NCBI RefSeq assembly: GCF_902150045.1
Contig: NZ_CABFVU010000005.1
Span: 186,001-250,000, forward strand
Source: Chitinophaga polysaccharea
GTDB lineage: Bacteria > Bacteroidota > Bacteroidia > Chitinophagales > Chitinophagaceae
Reading direction: 5' to 3'
DNA: 64,000 nucleotides
Positions 17,476 through 25,967 of the stretch are shown here, one piece after another (position 1 is the stretch's first letter; each line of letters begins with the position of its first letter). Under the pieces are notes generated by a model. The model searched no databases. It was not told where the DNA came from and saw only the letters and a program-made list of their open reading frames with translations. Both the position numbers and the translations under genes were made by a program.

Positions 17476-19137
17476 TTACTGGTTCACCCTGAACTTCTCG
17501 GTAGCCCCGATGGTAGTACGGTTGCAGGTCATAGGCTGTGTGCCGCCTTCGCTGGAAACATACTTACCATTGCTGCCTCTCAGGGAAATGGTGCCATCAC
17601 TGTTGCTGATCCAGTCGAACTGCTCCCAGGGGCCAATAGCTGTTCTGTTACAGTTCATGGCCTGTGTGCCATCCTCAGAACATACATAATAGCCGCCGTT
17701 TACCAGGGCCACTTTACCACTGCCGGCGCTTACCACTGCAAACTGTTCCCAGCCCTGGGCTGTAGTACGGTTGGCATTCATGGCCTGTGTACCGTTTTCG
17801 CTGCATACATACAGGTTGTTGGAGCTTTTCAGGGTAATGGTTTGCCCTATGGGTGCGCCTGTGCCGCCGCCCACTACAGGCGGGGTTGGGCGGGTAGCAG
17901 TTAAGCCGATCTGTCCTTTCAGCATTTTACCGCCATCGCCGGTAAGGCGCAGGTAATAATCTGCCGAACATGCCACGCCATCTTCATCCAGGGTTACAAA
18001 GTTGGAACCTGCAGGAATGAAGGAGGCATTTTCCGCTGTTTTCGCGATCTGGTTACCTTCGTTGTATTCATCGAACATAGAGATGTAAATACCCTGTGCG
18101 CCAACCCTTACCATGTTGTAAAACTGCCGCCACATGAAATCGCCGTGCGCGCGCTGGTGTTCCTGCAGGTCGCCGGGAAGCACGCAGGGCTGGTAATCGA
18201 TCCCGTTGTTGTTGCAATACGCCTGGTCGGGTGTGTTTACATTAGTGAAGAAATTATCTGCGTCAGATACATTACCGATCCTGCCTACCATCCATGGGGA
18301 AATCATATTCAGTGCGCTGTAGGTGGCAAGGAAGCCCGGCCTGGAGTCGCTGGTTTCTGTGCGCCAGTGTGTAGGCACACCACCAATTACATAGCAGCCC
18401 TGGTTCTTGAACCAGTTGATCACATCCAGGCATACGGCGGCAGACCAGGGGTGGTTGTTATCGTTGAAGCCAAAGCCCCAGATACATACCACCGGTTTGC
18501 CATTCTGTTTGGCGTAGGCGGAAGAGGAAGTGTAGGCCGACATCTTGGTGGTCCAATCGGTTTTAATTTCCGATTGCATGTTGGTCCATCCGCTTACATC
18601 GTACATGATGTAAAATTTGCGGCCATAGTTTTCAGCAGCAGTTTTCACTTTTGCGGTGATGGCATCGCGTATGGGGCCTTCGATGCCGTTAGGGTTAAAA
18701 CGCTGCAGCGCTGCGGCGTCTATACCGTTTTGCTGCATCCACAGGAAGTGGGTGTTTACGGTCTGGTCGTTGAAAGAGGAGAACAGCTTTGCAGGCTGGC
18801 CATTTCCCAGGTTGGCCCAGGCGGTTTGATAGGTGCTGCTGTAATCCCTTACATCCGGCCACGACTTGATACCATTATTCGTGGAAGATGGCGATGCGCC
18901 CCAGTTCTGTGTCCAGTGCCACCAGGCATTGATGGGGGAGCCATCGCCGTTGGCGGCAAACCAGCCCTGGTAGCCTACCGTAATTTTGCCGACCACATCG
19001 CCAACAGGGGAGCCAAACGCATTGATCCCTGATTTTTTACCGTCGAGCGACTGGAGCGAATTGGCGGCCTCTTTTTTTGAGCAGCCAACAGACAATGCAA
19101 CAAGGGTTGCGACAAGAAGATGCAACTTGATTTTCAT
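17476..19137 (-). CDS. GH71/GH99-like glycoside hydrolase lipoprotein with C-terminal beta-trefoil
   Basis: 553 residues. The signal peptide has a lipobox ending in VALSVGCSKKEA, so it is a lipoprotein, probably on the cell surface. Residues about 45-415 match the GH71/99-like superfamily used for endo-acting enzymes on mannans or alpha-glucans: GKITVGYQGWFAANGDG, WWHWTQNWG, FLWMQQNGIDAAALQRF, KFYIMYDVSGW, KPVVCIWGFGF and MFDEYNEG. The C-terminal 125 residues hold three similar units built around YVCSENGTQAMNANRT, YVCSEDGTQAMNCNRT and YVSSEGGTQPMTCNRT, each followed by WEQF or EKF; this is a fascin/ricin-like trefoil likely to bind sugar. The substrate is not identifiable. It stands alone, away from any SusCD genes. 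Confidence 0.85.
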   Translation of the reverse strand: MKIKLHLLVATLVALSVGCSKKEAANSLQSLDGKKSGINAFGSPVGDVVGKITVGYQGWFAANGDGSPINAWWHWTQNWGASPSSTNNGIKSWPDVRDYSSTYQTAWANLGNGQPAKLFSSFNDQTVNTHFLWMQQNGIDAAALQRFNPNGIEGPIRDAITAKVKTAAENYGRKFYIMYDVSGWTNMQSEIKTDWTTKMSAYTSSSAYAKQNGKPVVCIWGFGFNDNNHPWSAAVCLDVINWFKNQGCYVIGGVPTHWRTETSDSRPGFLATYSALNMISPWMVGRIGNVSDADNFFTNVNTPDQAYCNNNGIDYQPCVLPGDLQEHQRAHGDFMWRQFYNMVRVGAQGIYISMFDEYNEGNQIAKTAENASFIPAGSNFVTLDEDGVACSADYYLRLTGDGGKMLKGQIGLTATRPTPPVVGGGTGAPIGQTITLKSSNNLYVCSENGTQAMNANRTTAQGWEQFAVVSAGSGKVALVNGGYYVCSEDGTQAMNCNRTAIGPWEQFDWISNSDGTISLRGSNGKYVSSEGGTQPMTCNRTTIGATEKFRVNQ

Positions 19138-19344
19138 GTGTGGAATAATTGATAATGATTAGGAATTACTATCGGGTTTGCTTTTTTGGTTTTCTTAGAA
19201 CAATGCCGGGCTATAGATAATAAAACGTGGAAGTTTTCAAGTGCAAGTAAGGAGAGAGGCACTAATCAGGGCATTAATAAAGGGCTAATAAACAAATTAA
19301 GGCTCACTTTTTTTTCACCCGGAGCCACAGGCGCCTGAAAAGGA

Positions 19345-19989
19345 TCAGGGAAATCCCGCGTGTAATTCACTAACAGTATTAAAAATATAATCGGGCAATG
19401 CCTGTTCCAGTTCCTGCGTACTGCCGTAACCGTAGCCTACAGCAATAGCCGGCAGGCCGTTTTTCTGCGCGCCGATAATATCGTGTTTACGGTCGCCCAC
19501 CATAATAGTATCAGTTGTGCTCAATTGCTGTTCCTCCACCAGGTAACGGATCAGTTCTGCCTTGTCGGTTCTTGTACCATCCAGTTCACTGCCATATACG
19601 GCAGTAAAATATGGGTCCAGCTCAAAATGCCGGATCACGATATCCGCAAATACTTTTGGCTTGGAGGTGGCCACAAACAGTCGCCGGCCCTGTGAAAGCA
19701 GCGCAGTAAGCAGTTCCGGGATGCCCGTATACCGCTCATTTTCATAGATTCCCGTTACCCTGAAATATTCCCGGTAAGCATTTACGGCCTCCCATGCCCG
19801 GGACTCGGTGAAGCCGTAGAAATCCATGAACGACTGGTGCAGGGGCGGGCCAATAAACGGTACCAGTTTCTGAAGGTCGGGCTCGGAAATGCCCGCCTTT
19901 GCCAGCGCATACTGAACAGATTTTGTAATACCGGTTTTAGGATCGGTTAAGGTACCATCCAGGTCAAATAAAATATTGCTGTATTTCAT
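19345..19989 (-). CDS. HAD-family phosphatase (phosphoglycolate phosphatase-like)
   Basis: 214 residues, haloacid-dehalogenase superfamily subfamily IA. Motif I is FDLDGTL with the nucleophile D9 and acid D11; motif II is VATSKP; the motif III lysine and motif IV appear in VGDRKHDIIGAQKNG. A helical cap lies between motifs I and II. Similar proteins (Gph/YjjG-like) act on phosphoglycolate, pyrophosphate or nucleotides; the substrate cannot be fixed from sequence. It is divergent from the serine hydrolase gene at 20070. Confidence 0.9.
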   Translation of the reverse strand: MKYSNILFDLDGTLTDPKTGITKSVQYALAKAGISEPDLQKLVPFIGPPLHQSFMDFYGFTESRAWEAVNAYREYFRVTGIYENERYTGIPELLTALLSQGRRLFVATSKPKVFADIVIRHFELDPYFTAVYGSELDGTRTDKAELIRYLVEEQQLSTTDTIMVGDRKHDIIGAQKNGLPAIAVGYGYGSTQELEQALPDYIFNTVSELHAGFP

Positions 19990-20069
19990 AAGGGCCGCAA
20001 TATAATTTAAAAAGAGGACGTTGAATAGTTTACCTTATTTCTTAGCTTACAACTGAATACAACTGTCAC

Positions 20070-21125
20070 ATGAACGATTTCCTCCGGAACGTCTTGTCCG
20101 CTGTTATCTTTATTTCCCTGCTCGCAGGTTGCACAAAAAGCGAATCCACCACTGTTGTTGCCACCGGCTACAGCGATGTGGACCAGGTATTGAGCGATTC
20201 CGTGCCCACTGCTTTTAATGGAAAATGTTATGCAGTTATTCATGAAGATGGTAAACCGGTATATGCCAGGGGATTTGGCGGATATACCGGCAGTACCCGC
20301 CAGTTGATCGCTTCCTGCTCCAAATGGTTATCAGCTGCGGTAGTCATGAGCCTGGTAGATGAAGGGAAAATAAAGCTCAGCGATACGGTTGGAAAATACC
20401 TGCCTGTTTTTACTACTTATCATAAGGGAGATATTACCATTGCACAACTCTTCTCCCATACATCCGGTTTCCCGGGGAATTCTACCCAGGGATATGAATC
20501 CAATGTGCTGATCACGCTTTCACAGGCAGCAGAGGGCATCGCCAGGAATGTGGCGCTGCTGAACCCGCCGGGCACCACCTTTTATTATGGCGGCGTAAGT
20601 ATGCAGGTGGCAGGCCGTATCTGTGAAGTAGCATCCGGTAAAAGCTGGAAGGAACTGGCAGCGGATAAAATATTTACACCCTGTAGCATGACCGGCACCG
20701 ACTATGGCCTCACTGCCAACCCCCAGATCGCAGGCGGCGCCCGGAGCACACCGGACGATTATATACGTTTCCTGGATATGCTCATGAACAAAGGCGTGGC
20801 CCCCAATGGTACCCGCGTGCTCAGCGAAGCCGCCGTTGCAGCCATGGAAGAAAGCCAGACCGCGCACACCGCCATCGCCTATACGCCTTATCCTGCCGCC
20901 CTGCTCAATACAAAGGACTTTTATGGTATCGGCAACTGGAGGGATGTAACCGCTCCCGGTGGCGTGCTGATTGAAAACAGCAGCCCCGGCGCCTTTGGCA
21001 GCCATCCCTGGATCAACAGGGGAAAAAAGCGCACCGGCTTTATCTTCACCTTTATTGCAAACAATGGCTACCTGGCCACTATGCCCACCTGCCTCAAGAT
21101 CCGTGCACTGGTAAGGAATAAGTAA
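20070..21125 (+). CDS. Serine hydrolase, beta-lactamase-like lipoprotein
   Basis: 351 residues. MNDFLRNVLSAVIFISLLAGCTKSES is a lipoprotein signal with the Cys at about 21. The SxxK motif is SCSKW (ASCSKWLSAAVVM). The position of YSN reads YGG (FYYGGVSMQVAGRICE), as in some esterase-type relatives, and no clear KTG is present (GSHPWINRGKK occupies that region). It is therefore a penicillin-binding-protein-like esterase or peptidase rather than a lactamase. It is the second such lipoprotein in the window, only distantly similar to the one at 9762. The next 340 bp have no gene. Confidence 0.85.
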   Translation: MNDFLRNVLSAVIFISLLAGCTKSESTTVVATGYSDVDQVLSDSVPTAFNGKCYAVIHEDGKPVYARGFGGYTGSTRQLIASCSKWLSAAVVMSLVDEGKIKLSDTVGKYLPVFTTYHKGDITIAQLFSHTSGFPGNSTQGYESNVLITLSQAAEGIARNVALLNPPGTTFYYGGVSMQVAGRICEVASGKSWKELAADKIFTPCSMTGTDYGLTANPQIAGGARSTPDDYIRFLDMLMNKGVAPNGTRVLSEAAVAAMEESQTAHTAIAYTPYPAALLNTKDFYGIGNWRDVTAPGGVLIENSSPGAFGSHPWINRGKKRTGFIFTFIANNGYLATMPTCLKIRALVRNK

Positions 21126-21465
21126 CGCGGATGTTTCTGACCTACCGCTAAATTACCATCCTGGCAGTAAGCGGTAAAATCAATCCGCCGGCTTTGCCGC
21201 TTATTGCCGGGTTACGTATCAGGAAATCGGGGTAAGTATAAGGACTGTATAGTAAGTACTACACATAAACGACTCCTGAGTATCTGAGAAGTATCTGTAC
21301 TCCCATTCATGCCTTAACCGGACGATACTGCTTTTAAGGTTTTATTTCTTTTATCGTTTTTTTACCAAACAAAGTCAAGATAGTGTAGGTAATAGTCAAT
21401 TTTCAGGGAGCCAGGTTACCCTGCTGTCTTTAATTTTGGCTGCATACAAATTCCACGGAAAACAC
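21126..21465. other. Intergenic region upstream of the fucosidase operon
   Basis: No gene is visible in these 340 bp. The left part has no clear terminator beyond a weak TACCGCT/AGCGGTA pairing. The right part (21373-21438) holds the AraC-type box pair and -7 element described separately, followed by 27 bases of leader before the GH95 start codon. Confidence 0.7.
21373..21438 (+). promoter_or_regulatory. AraC-type operator and promoter of the GH95 operon
   Basis: Two direct AGTCAA boxes at 21373-21378 and 21394-21399 are 21 bp apart (two helical turns). A Bacteroidota -7 element TAATTTTG follows at 21431-21438, 37 bp after the second box. No TTTG -33 element is at the required spacing, as expected of an activator-dependent promoter. 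The same layout with identical spacings occurs at 25881-25946. The presumed binder is the AraC regulator encoded between the two operons. Confidence 0.8.
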
Positions 21466-23811
21466 ATGAATCAGCAATTCTTTCCTTCCCGGTACATCAG
21501 GCTTGGTATCCTGGTGATAACAGGCATCTGGCCGTTGACAGTTACCGCACAGCAGCAGCAGCCTTTGCGCCTCTGGTATAACAGGCCCGCCAAAGTGTGG
21601 GAAGAAACCGTGCCGCTGGGCAATGGCCGCCTGGGTATGACGCCGGATGGCGGCGTAAACCAGGAGAAGATTGTATTAAATGATATCACCCTCTGGTCCG
21701 GCGCACCGCAGGACGCCAATAACTACGAAGCATATAAACAACTGCCTGCCATCCGGCAGCTGCTGGCAGAAGGAAAGAATAATGAGGCCCAGGAGCTCAT
21801 GGACAAATCATTTGTATGCACCGGGAAAGGCTCTGCCGACGTGCCCTTTGGCTGCTTCCAGATGCTGGGTGAATTGTATTTGCAGTTCAGCTATCCAACA
21901 ACGGATAGCCCTTCCCGTTATATCAGGACCTTGTCTTTAAACGAGGCAGTAGCCACCACTGTTTATGAAGCTAACGGCGTAGCCTATACGAGGGAATACT
22001 TTACGGATTTCAACGGGGATGTATGCGTGATCCGCTTAACTGCCGCCAAGCCCGGGCAGTTGAATATGAGAGTGGCTGTTGGTCGCCCGGAACGGGCCAG
22101 CACCCGCATGGAAGGGCAGGAGCTGCAGATGTTTGGAGAACTGAAAAGCGGCACCGCCAATCCCGGTATGAAATACCTGACAAGGGTACAGGCAAAACTG
22201 AAGGGAGGACAATTACTAACGGATAAGGATACTCTGGTTATTAAAGATGCCACGGAAGTGATCCTGTATGTATCTGCCGCCACCGACTTCAGGAACCCGC
22301 GTTACCGGGAACAAACAAAACAGCTGCTGGATGCTGCCTTACGTAAAAATTATGCACAGCAGAAACAACAGCATATTGCCGCCTTTCAGCGTTTATTCAA
22401 CCGCGTTAGTATGGAACTGGGCGGCAACAACAGTGCAGACCAGACGCCTACTGATCAGCGGATCAGCGATTTTCACAAAATCCCCGCAGCAGATAACGGC
22501 ATGCCGGTATTGTTCTACCAGTATGGCCGCTATTTAACCATCAGCAGTACCCGCGTGGGCCTGCTGCCGCCCAATTTGCAGGGCCTGTGGGCCAACCAGA
22601 TCCAGACGCCCTGGAACGGGGATTACCACCTCGATGTAAATGTACAGATGAACCACTGGCCGGTGGAAGTGAGCAACCTGCCGGAGCTTAACCTGCCGCT
22701 GGCTGAGCTGGTGCACGGACTGGTAAAGCCCGGTGAAAGAACCGCCAAAGCCTATTACAATGCAGAAGGCTGGGTAGCGCATGTGATCACCAATATATGG
22801 GGCTTTACAGAACCCGGTGAAAGCGCGTCCTGGGGAGTTACCAAATCAGGCTCGGGATGGTTGTGCAATAACCTGTGGGAACATTATGCATTTACCAATG
22901 ATAAAAAATACCTGGCAGATATATATCCTGTGTTAAAAGGCTCTGCAGAATTTTACAGCAGCATGCTCATAAAAGATGATAAAACAGGATGGTTGGTAAC
23001 ATCACCATCTTCTTCCCCTGAGAATTCTTTTTATCTGCCCAATGGTAAAACCGCCAGCATCTGCAATGGGCCTACTATTGATAACCAGATCATCCGGGAG
23101 CTTTTTATAAATGTGATCACTGCCGCTAAAACACTTGGTAAAGATGCTGCGTTCAGCGCCACCCTGGCGGCTAAATTAAAACAGCTGCCGCCTGCAGGCA
23201 GAGTAGCTAAAGACGGGCGCCTGATGGAATGGCTGGAAGAATATAAGGAGACAGAGCTTACACACCGGCACATTTCACACTTATATGGTTTGTACCCAGC
23301 TTCGCTGATCACGCCGGAAGCTACGCCGGAACTGGCCGAAGCCTGTAAGAAAACACTGGATGTAAGAGGAGATGACGGCCCCAGCTGGTCTATCGCCTAT
23401 AAGCAATTATTCTGGGCGCGACTGCACGATGGCAACCGCGCATTTAAATTATTCTCCCAGCTGATCAGGCCCACTTATAATACGGATATCAACTACGGCG
23501 CCGGTGGCGGCGTTTATGCCAACCTGTTTTCTGCAGGTCCCCCGTTCCAGATCGATGGCAACTTCGGTGGTGCAGCCGGACTGGCGGAGATGCTGATCCA
23601 GAGCCATGCAGGCTTCATTGATCTGCTCCCCGCATTGCCGGATGCCTGGAAAGCTTCAGGCAGCGTGAAAGGAATGAAAGCAAGAGGTAATTATACGGTA
23701 GATATGACCTGGAAGAACGGTATCGTAACCAACTATAAGATACGCGGCGCCGGTAAGGTAAAAGTAAGGGTTAACGGCCAGATGAAAGAGATCCAGGCAA
23801 CAAAGATATGA
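21466..23811 (+). CDS. Glycoside hydrolase family 95, alpha-L-fucosidase
   Basis: 781 residues from the ATG at 21466; a TTG frame start at 21436 lies on the promoter and is rejected. A signal peptide (RLGILVITGIWPLTVTAQ) exports it. The GH95 N-domain is marked by PAKVWEETVPLGNGRLG and DITLWSGAPQDANN. The (alpha/alpha)6 barrel has HLDVNVQMNHWP near 388-399, TSPSSSPEN with Glu519 as likely general acid, and FQIDGNFGGAAGLAEML with Asp697. Family members hydrolyse terminal alpha-1,2-linked L-fucose with inversion; some act on alpha-L-galactose. The stop overlaps the next start (ATGA), so it is translationally coupled to the esterase gene. Its promoter carries the AGTCAA box pair. Confidence 0.94.
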   Translation: MNQQFFPSRYIRLGILVITGIWPLTVTAQQQQPLRLWYNRPAKVWEETVPLGNGRLGMTPDGGVNQEKIVLNDITLWSGAPQDANNYEAYKQLPAIRQLLAEGKNNEAQELMDKSFVCTGKGSADVPFGCFQMLGELYLQFSYPTTDSPSRYIRTLSLNEAVATTVYEANGVAYTREYFTDFNGDVCVIRLTAAKPGQLNMRVAVGRPERASTRMEGQELQMFGELKSGTANPGMKYLTRVQAKLKGGQLLTDKDTLVIKDATEVILYVSAATDFRNPRYREQTKQLLDAALRKNYAQQKQQHIAAFQRLFNRVSMELGGNNSADQTPTDQRISDFHKIPAADNGMPVLFYQYGRYLTISSTRVGLLPPNLQGLWANQIQTPWNGDYHLDVNVQMNHWPVEVSNLPELNLPLAELVHGLVKPGERTAKAYYNAEGWVAHVITNIWGFTEPGESASWGVTKSGSGWLCNNLWEHYAFTNDKKYLADIYPVLKGSAEFYSSMLIKDDKTGWLVTSPSSSPENSFYLPNGKTASICNGPTIDNQIIRELFINVITAAKTLGKDAAFSATLAAKLKQLPPAGRVAKDGRLMEWLEEYKETELTHRHISHLYGLYPASLITPEATPELAEACKKTLDVRGDDGPSWSIAYKQLFWARLHDGNRAFKLFSQLIRPTYNTDINYGAGGGVYANLFSAGPPFQIDGNFGGAAGLAEMLIQSHAGFIDLLPALPDAWKASGSVKGMKARGNYTVDMTWKNGIVTNYKIRGAGKVKVRVNGQMKEIQATKI

Positions 23812-24965
23812 GCAGGAAATTTACAGTACTGATATTCAGTATAGTCATTACCGTTAGTACCATGGCGCAGGAAAAATTTGTGACGCGGTACGGCCGGCTG
23901 GACAATATAAGGTATCATATTAAAACCGGTAAAAAGGCCACCATTACATTTATGGGAGGCTCTATTACCAATATGGAAGGCTGGCGTGGCAAGGTGTGCG
24001 ATTATCTCACGACAACTTATCCGGGCACCGCTTTCCGTTTTATCAATGCAGGCATACCTTCTCTGGGCAGTTTGCCGCATGCATTCCGCTTTGCGCATGA
24101 TGTATTAAGCAAAGGGAAAACCGATCTGTTATTCCTGGAAGCAGCGGTGAACGACCGTGTGAACGGCACCAACGAAGTAACGCAGCGCCGCGCCATGGAA
24201 GGGATTATCCGTCATGCGCTGAAAGCCAATCCCCGCGTGAATATTGTGCTGATGGCTTTTGCAGATGAAGATAAAATGGCCGATTACCATGCCGGCAAAG
24301 TGCCGGTAGAAGTACAGGTACATGAAGATCTTGCCAAAAAATACCACCTGCCTTTCATCAATCTCGCCAAAGAAATTACAACCCGCATTGATGCCGGTGA
24401 ATTTACCTGGAAAGATGATTTCAAAGACCTGCACCCGTCGCCCTTCGGACAGCAGTTGTATTTTAATGCTATCAAACGGTTGCTGGATGAGGACTTCAGC
24501 GCCTTGTCGCCAAAGCATTTGGCATCGGTGAAACTGCCCCGTGCAGCAGACCCGCTTAATTATGAAAACGGCGCTTATGGCGATATTCATGATGCGCTTA
24601 ACAGGAGTGGTTTTGATATAATTGTATCATGGGAACCATCTGATAAGGTTGGTACCCGCGAGGGATTTGTAAAAGTGCCTATGCTGGTGTCGGATACTGC
24701 AGAAGCCAGCGTGGAGTATCCTTTTACCGGGCGTACCATCGGTATTGGTATAGTTTCCGGCCCCGATGCCGGTGTGATCAGTTATCGTATTGATGATGGC
24801 GCTGTGCAGCAGAAAGACCTGCGCACGCAGTGGAGTAAAAGTTTGTACCTGCCCTGGTATCTTATCCTGGGAGATGACCTGGCGCCCGGCAAACATACGC
24901 TGCGCCTGCAAAAGAAGGGGGATGGCTCCGTTTGCCGCGTAGTGTATTTCCTGGTGAATTCCTGA
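23808..24965 (+). CDS. Secreted two-domain SGNH/GDSL esterase
   Basis: 385 residues with the signal peptide MSRKFTVLIFSIVITVSTMAQ. The N-terminal SGNH domain has Ser52 in MGGSITNM (block I), Gly-containing AGIPSLGS (block II), Asn115 in AAVNDR (block III) and D207/H209 in KDLHPSPFG (block V), a full catalytic set. A beta-sandwich of about 130 residues follows, as in carbohydrate acetylesterases of this type. Coupled by ATGA to the GH95 gene, it most likely removes acetyl groups from the fucosylated glycan before or during fucose release; this role is inferred from context. It ends two bases before the convergent AraC gene. Confidence 0.9.
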   Translation: MSRKFTVLIFSIVITVSTMAQEKFVTRYGRLDNIRYHIKTGKKATITFMGGSITNMEGWRGKVCDYLTTTYPGTAFRFINAGIPSLGSLPHAFRFAHDVLSKGKTDLLFLEAAVNDRVNGTNEVTQRRAMEGIIRHALKANPRVNIVLMAFADEDKMADYHAGKVPVEVQVHEDLAKKYHLPFINLAKEITTRIDAGEFTWKDDFKDLHPSPFGQQLYFNAIKRLLDEDFSALSPKHLASVKLPRAADPLNYENGAYGDIHDALNRSGFDIIVSWEPSDKVGTREGFVKVPMLVSDTAEASVEYPFTGRTIGIGIVSGPDAGVISYRIDDGAVQQKDLRTQWSKSLYLPWYLILGDDLAPGKHTLRLQKKGDGSVCRVVYFLVNS

Positions 24966-24967
24966 GT

Positions 24968-25846
24968 TTAATCAAGAGAGGCAACTTCCTTTTTATATTC
25001 TCTCGGAGTTTTCCCTTTTATTTTTTTGAAGAAACGGTTAAAGTGCGTGGTATTTCTGTAACCGCACTTATTGGATAATTCTGTTATCGGCATTTCCTTT
25101 TCCTGCAACAATCTGCAGGCGTACCCTATCCTTAATTCATTGACGAAATGGGTGAATGATTTTTGTGTCCGGCTTTTAAAGAACCGGCAAAAGGAATGCA
25201 CATTGATACCCGCCACAGCCGATATTTCCGACAGGGGTATGTCTCTTCTGAAATGCCGGAAAATATATTTGAATATATCATCCATCCTCGACTGATCTTT
25301 ATCATTATACAGGTTTACATAGTTGGTGCCGGCCAGGAGCTTATATTCTTTAGTGGCCATCATTGTTTGCAGCAGTGTAAGAAAGGAAATGGTTTGCGGA
25401 AGATCCTGCTGTTGCAGCATCTGCTGCATCAGCGCCAGTATTTCGGCTTTGGCCTTTCCATGGAACTGGATGCCCCGCTGCGCCTTTTTTAACCATGTTT
25501 TCAGTGCGCTGGTATTGGTGAAGGAGCTAAGATGCTCTACCAGCAGATCCGGAGAAATATATAACGCCAGTGATCTTGCCTGCAGCTTGTTCTTCCCTTC
25601 AAAATATTTTTGTTCATTATGCCATACATGCGGGGTACCCGATCCTACAAATATCAGTTCCCCGCTTTCAAAATAGCTGATATTATCGCCAATGATGCGG
25701 CGCCCGGCGCTTTCCACCACATATACCAGCTGGCATTCATGGTGAAAATGAAACTCCGTGGAAAAATACGGTTGTGTAATTTCCTTTACCAGGTATACAC
25801 TTTGTTCAAGGGCTTTATCGCCCGGTATTGCAAAAAGAGGCTTCAT
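24968..25846 (-). CDS. Cupin-AraC transcriptional regulator of the fucose operons
   Basis: 292 residues. The N-terminal cupin (about 15-110: FSTEFHFHHECQLVYVVESAG, GELIFVGSGTPHVWH) probably binds a sugar or sugar acid. The C-terminal AraC domain has IPLSEISAVAGINVHSFCRF and ITELSNKCGYRNTTHFNRFF and ends KGKTPREYKKE. It sits between the GH95/esterase operon (convergent) and the SDR/GH29 operon (divergent, 121-bp gap). Both operon promoters contain the same AGTCAA pair at helical spacing, the binding pattern of AraC dimers or of two subdomains. It is thus the likely activator, with fucose or a product such as fuconate as candidate ligand. Confidence 0.93.
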   Translation of the reverse strand: MKPLFAIPGDKALEQSVYLVKEITQPYFSTEFHFHHECQLVYVVESAGRRIIGDNISYFESGELIFVGSGTPHVWHNEQKYFEGKNKLQARSLALYISPDLLVEHLSSFTNTSALKTWLKKAQRGIQFHGKAKAEILALMQQMLQQQDLPQTISFLTLLQTMMATKEYKLLAGTNYVNLYNDKDQSRMDDIFKYIFRHFRRDIPLSEISAVAGINVHSFCRFFKSRTQKSFTHFVNELRIGYACRLLQEKEMPITELSNKCGYRNTTHFNRFFKKIKGKTPREYKKEVASLD

Positions 25847-25880
25847 ATTGTCTGCCTAAAATAGGTAAATTAGGTAAATA

Positions 25881-25946
25881 AGTCAAAATAGTGTTGATTT
25901 AAGTCAATTTCACCGGGATGACCTACCTTATCCCTGCTTACTTTTG
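25881..25946 (+). promoter_or_regulatory. AraC-type operator and promoter of the SDR/GH29 operon
   Basis: AGTCAA boxes at 25881-25886 and 25902-25907 are 21 bp apart. The -7 element TACTTTTG lies at 25939-25946, 37 bp after the second box, with no -33 TTTG. The bases around the first box (AAGTCAAAATAGTGT against AAGTCAAGATAGTGT) and a CCACGGAAAA stretch before the start codon are also shared with the 21373-21438 site. It lies between the divergent AraC gene and its probable target, so it may also set autoregulation. Confidence 0.82.
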
Positions 25947-25967
25947 ATTATCCACGGAAAATGAAAA

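Noticed and set aside
18145..19032. 295-codon open frame on the plus strand
   Set aside because: It lies fully antisense to the GH71/99-like gene, has no homology and starts inside it; a shadow of the codon bias of the real gene.
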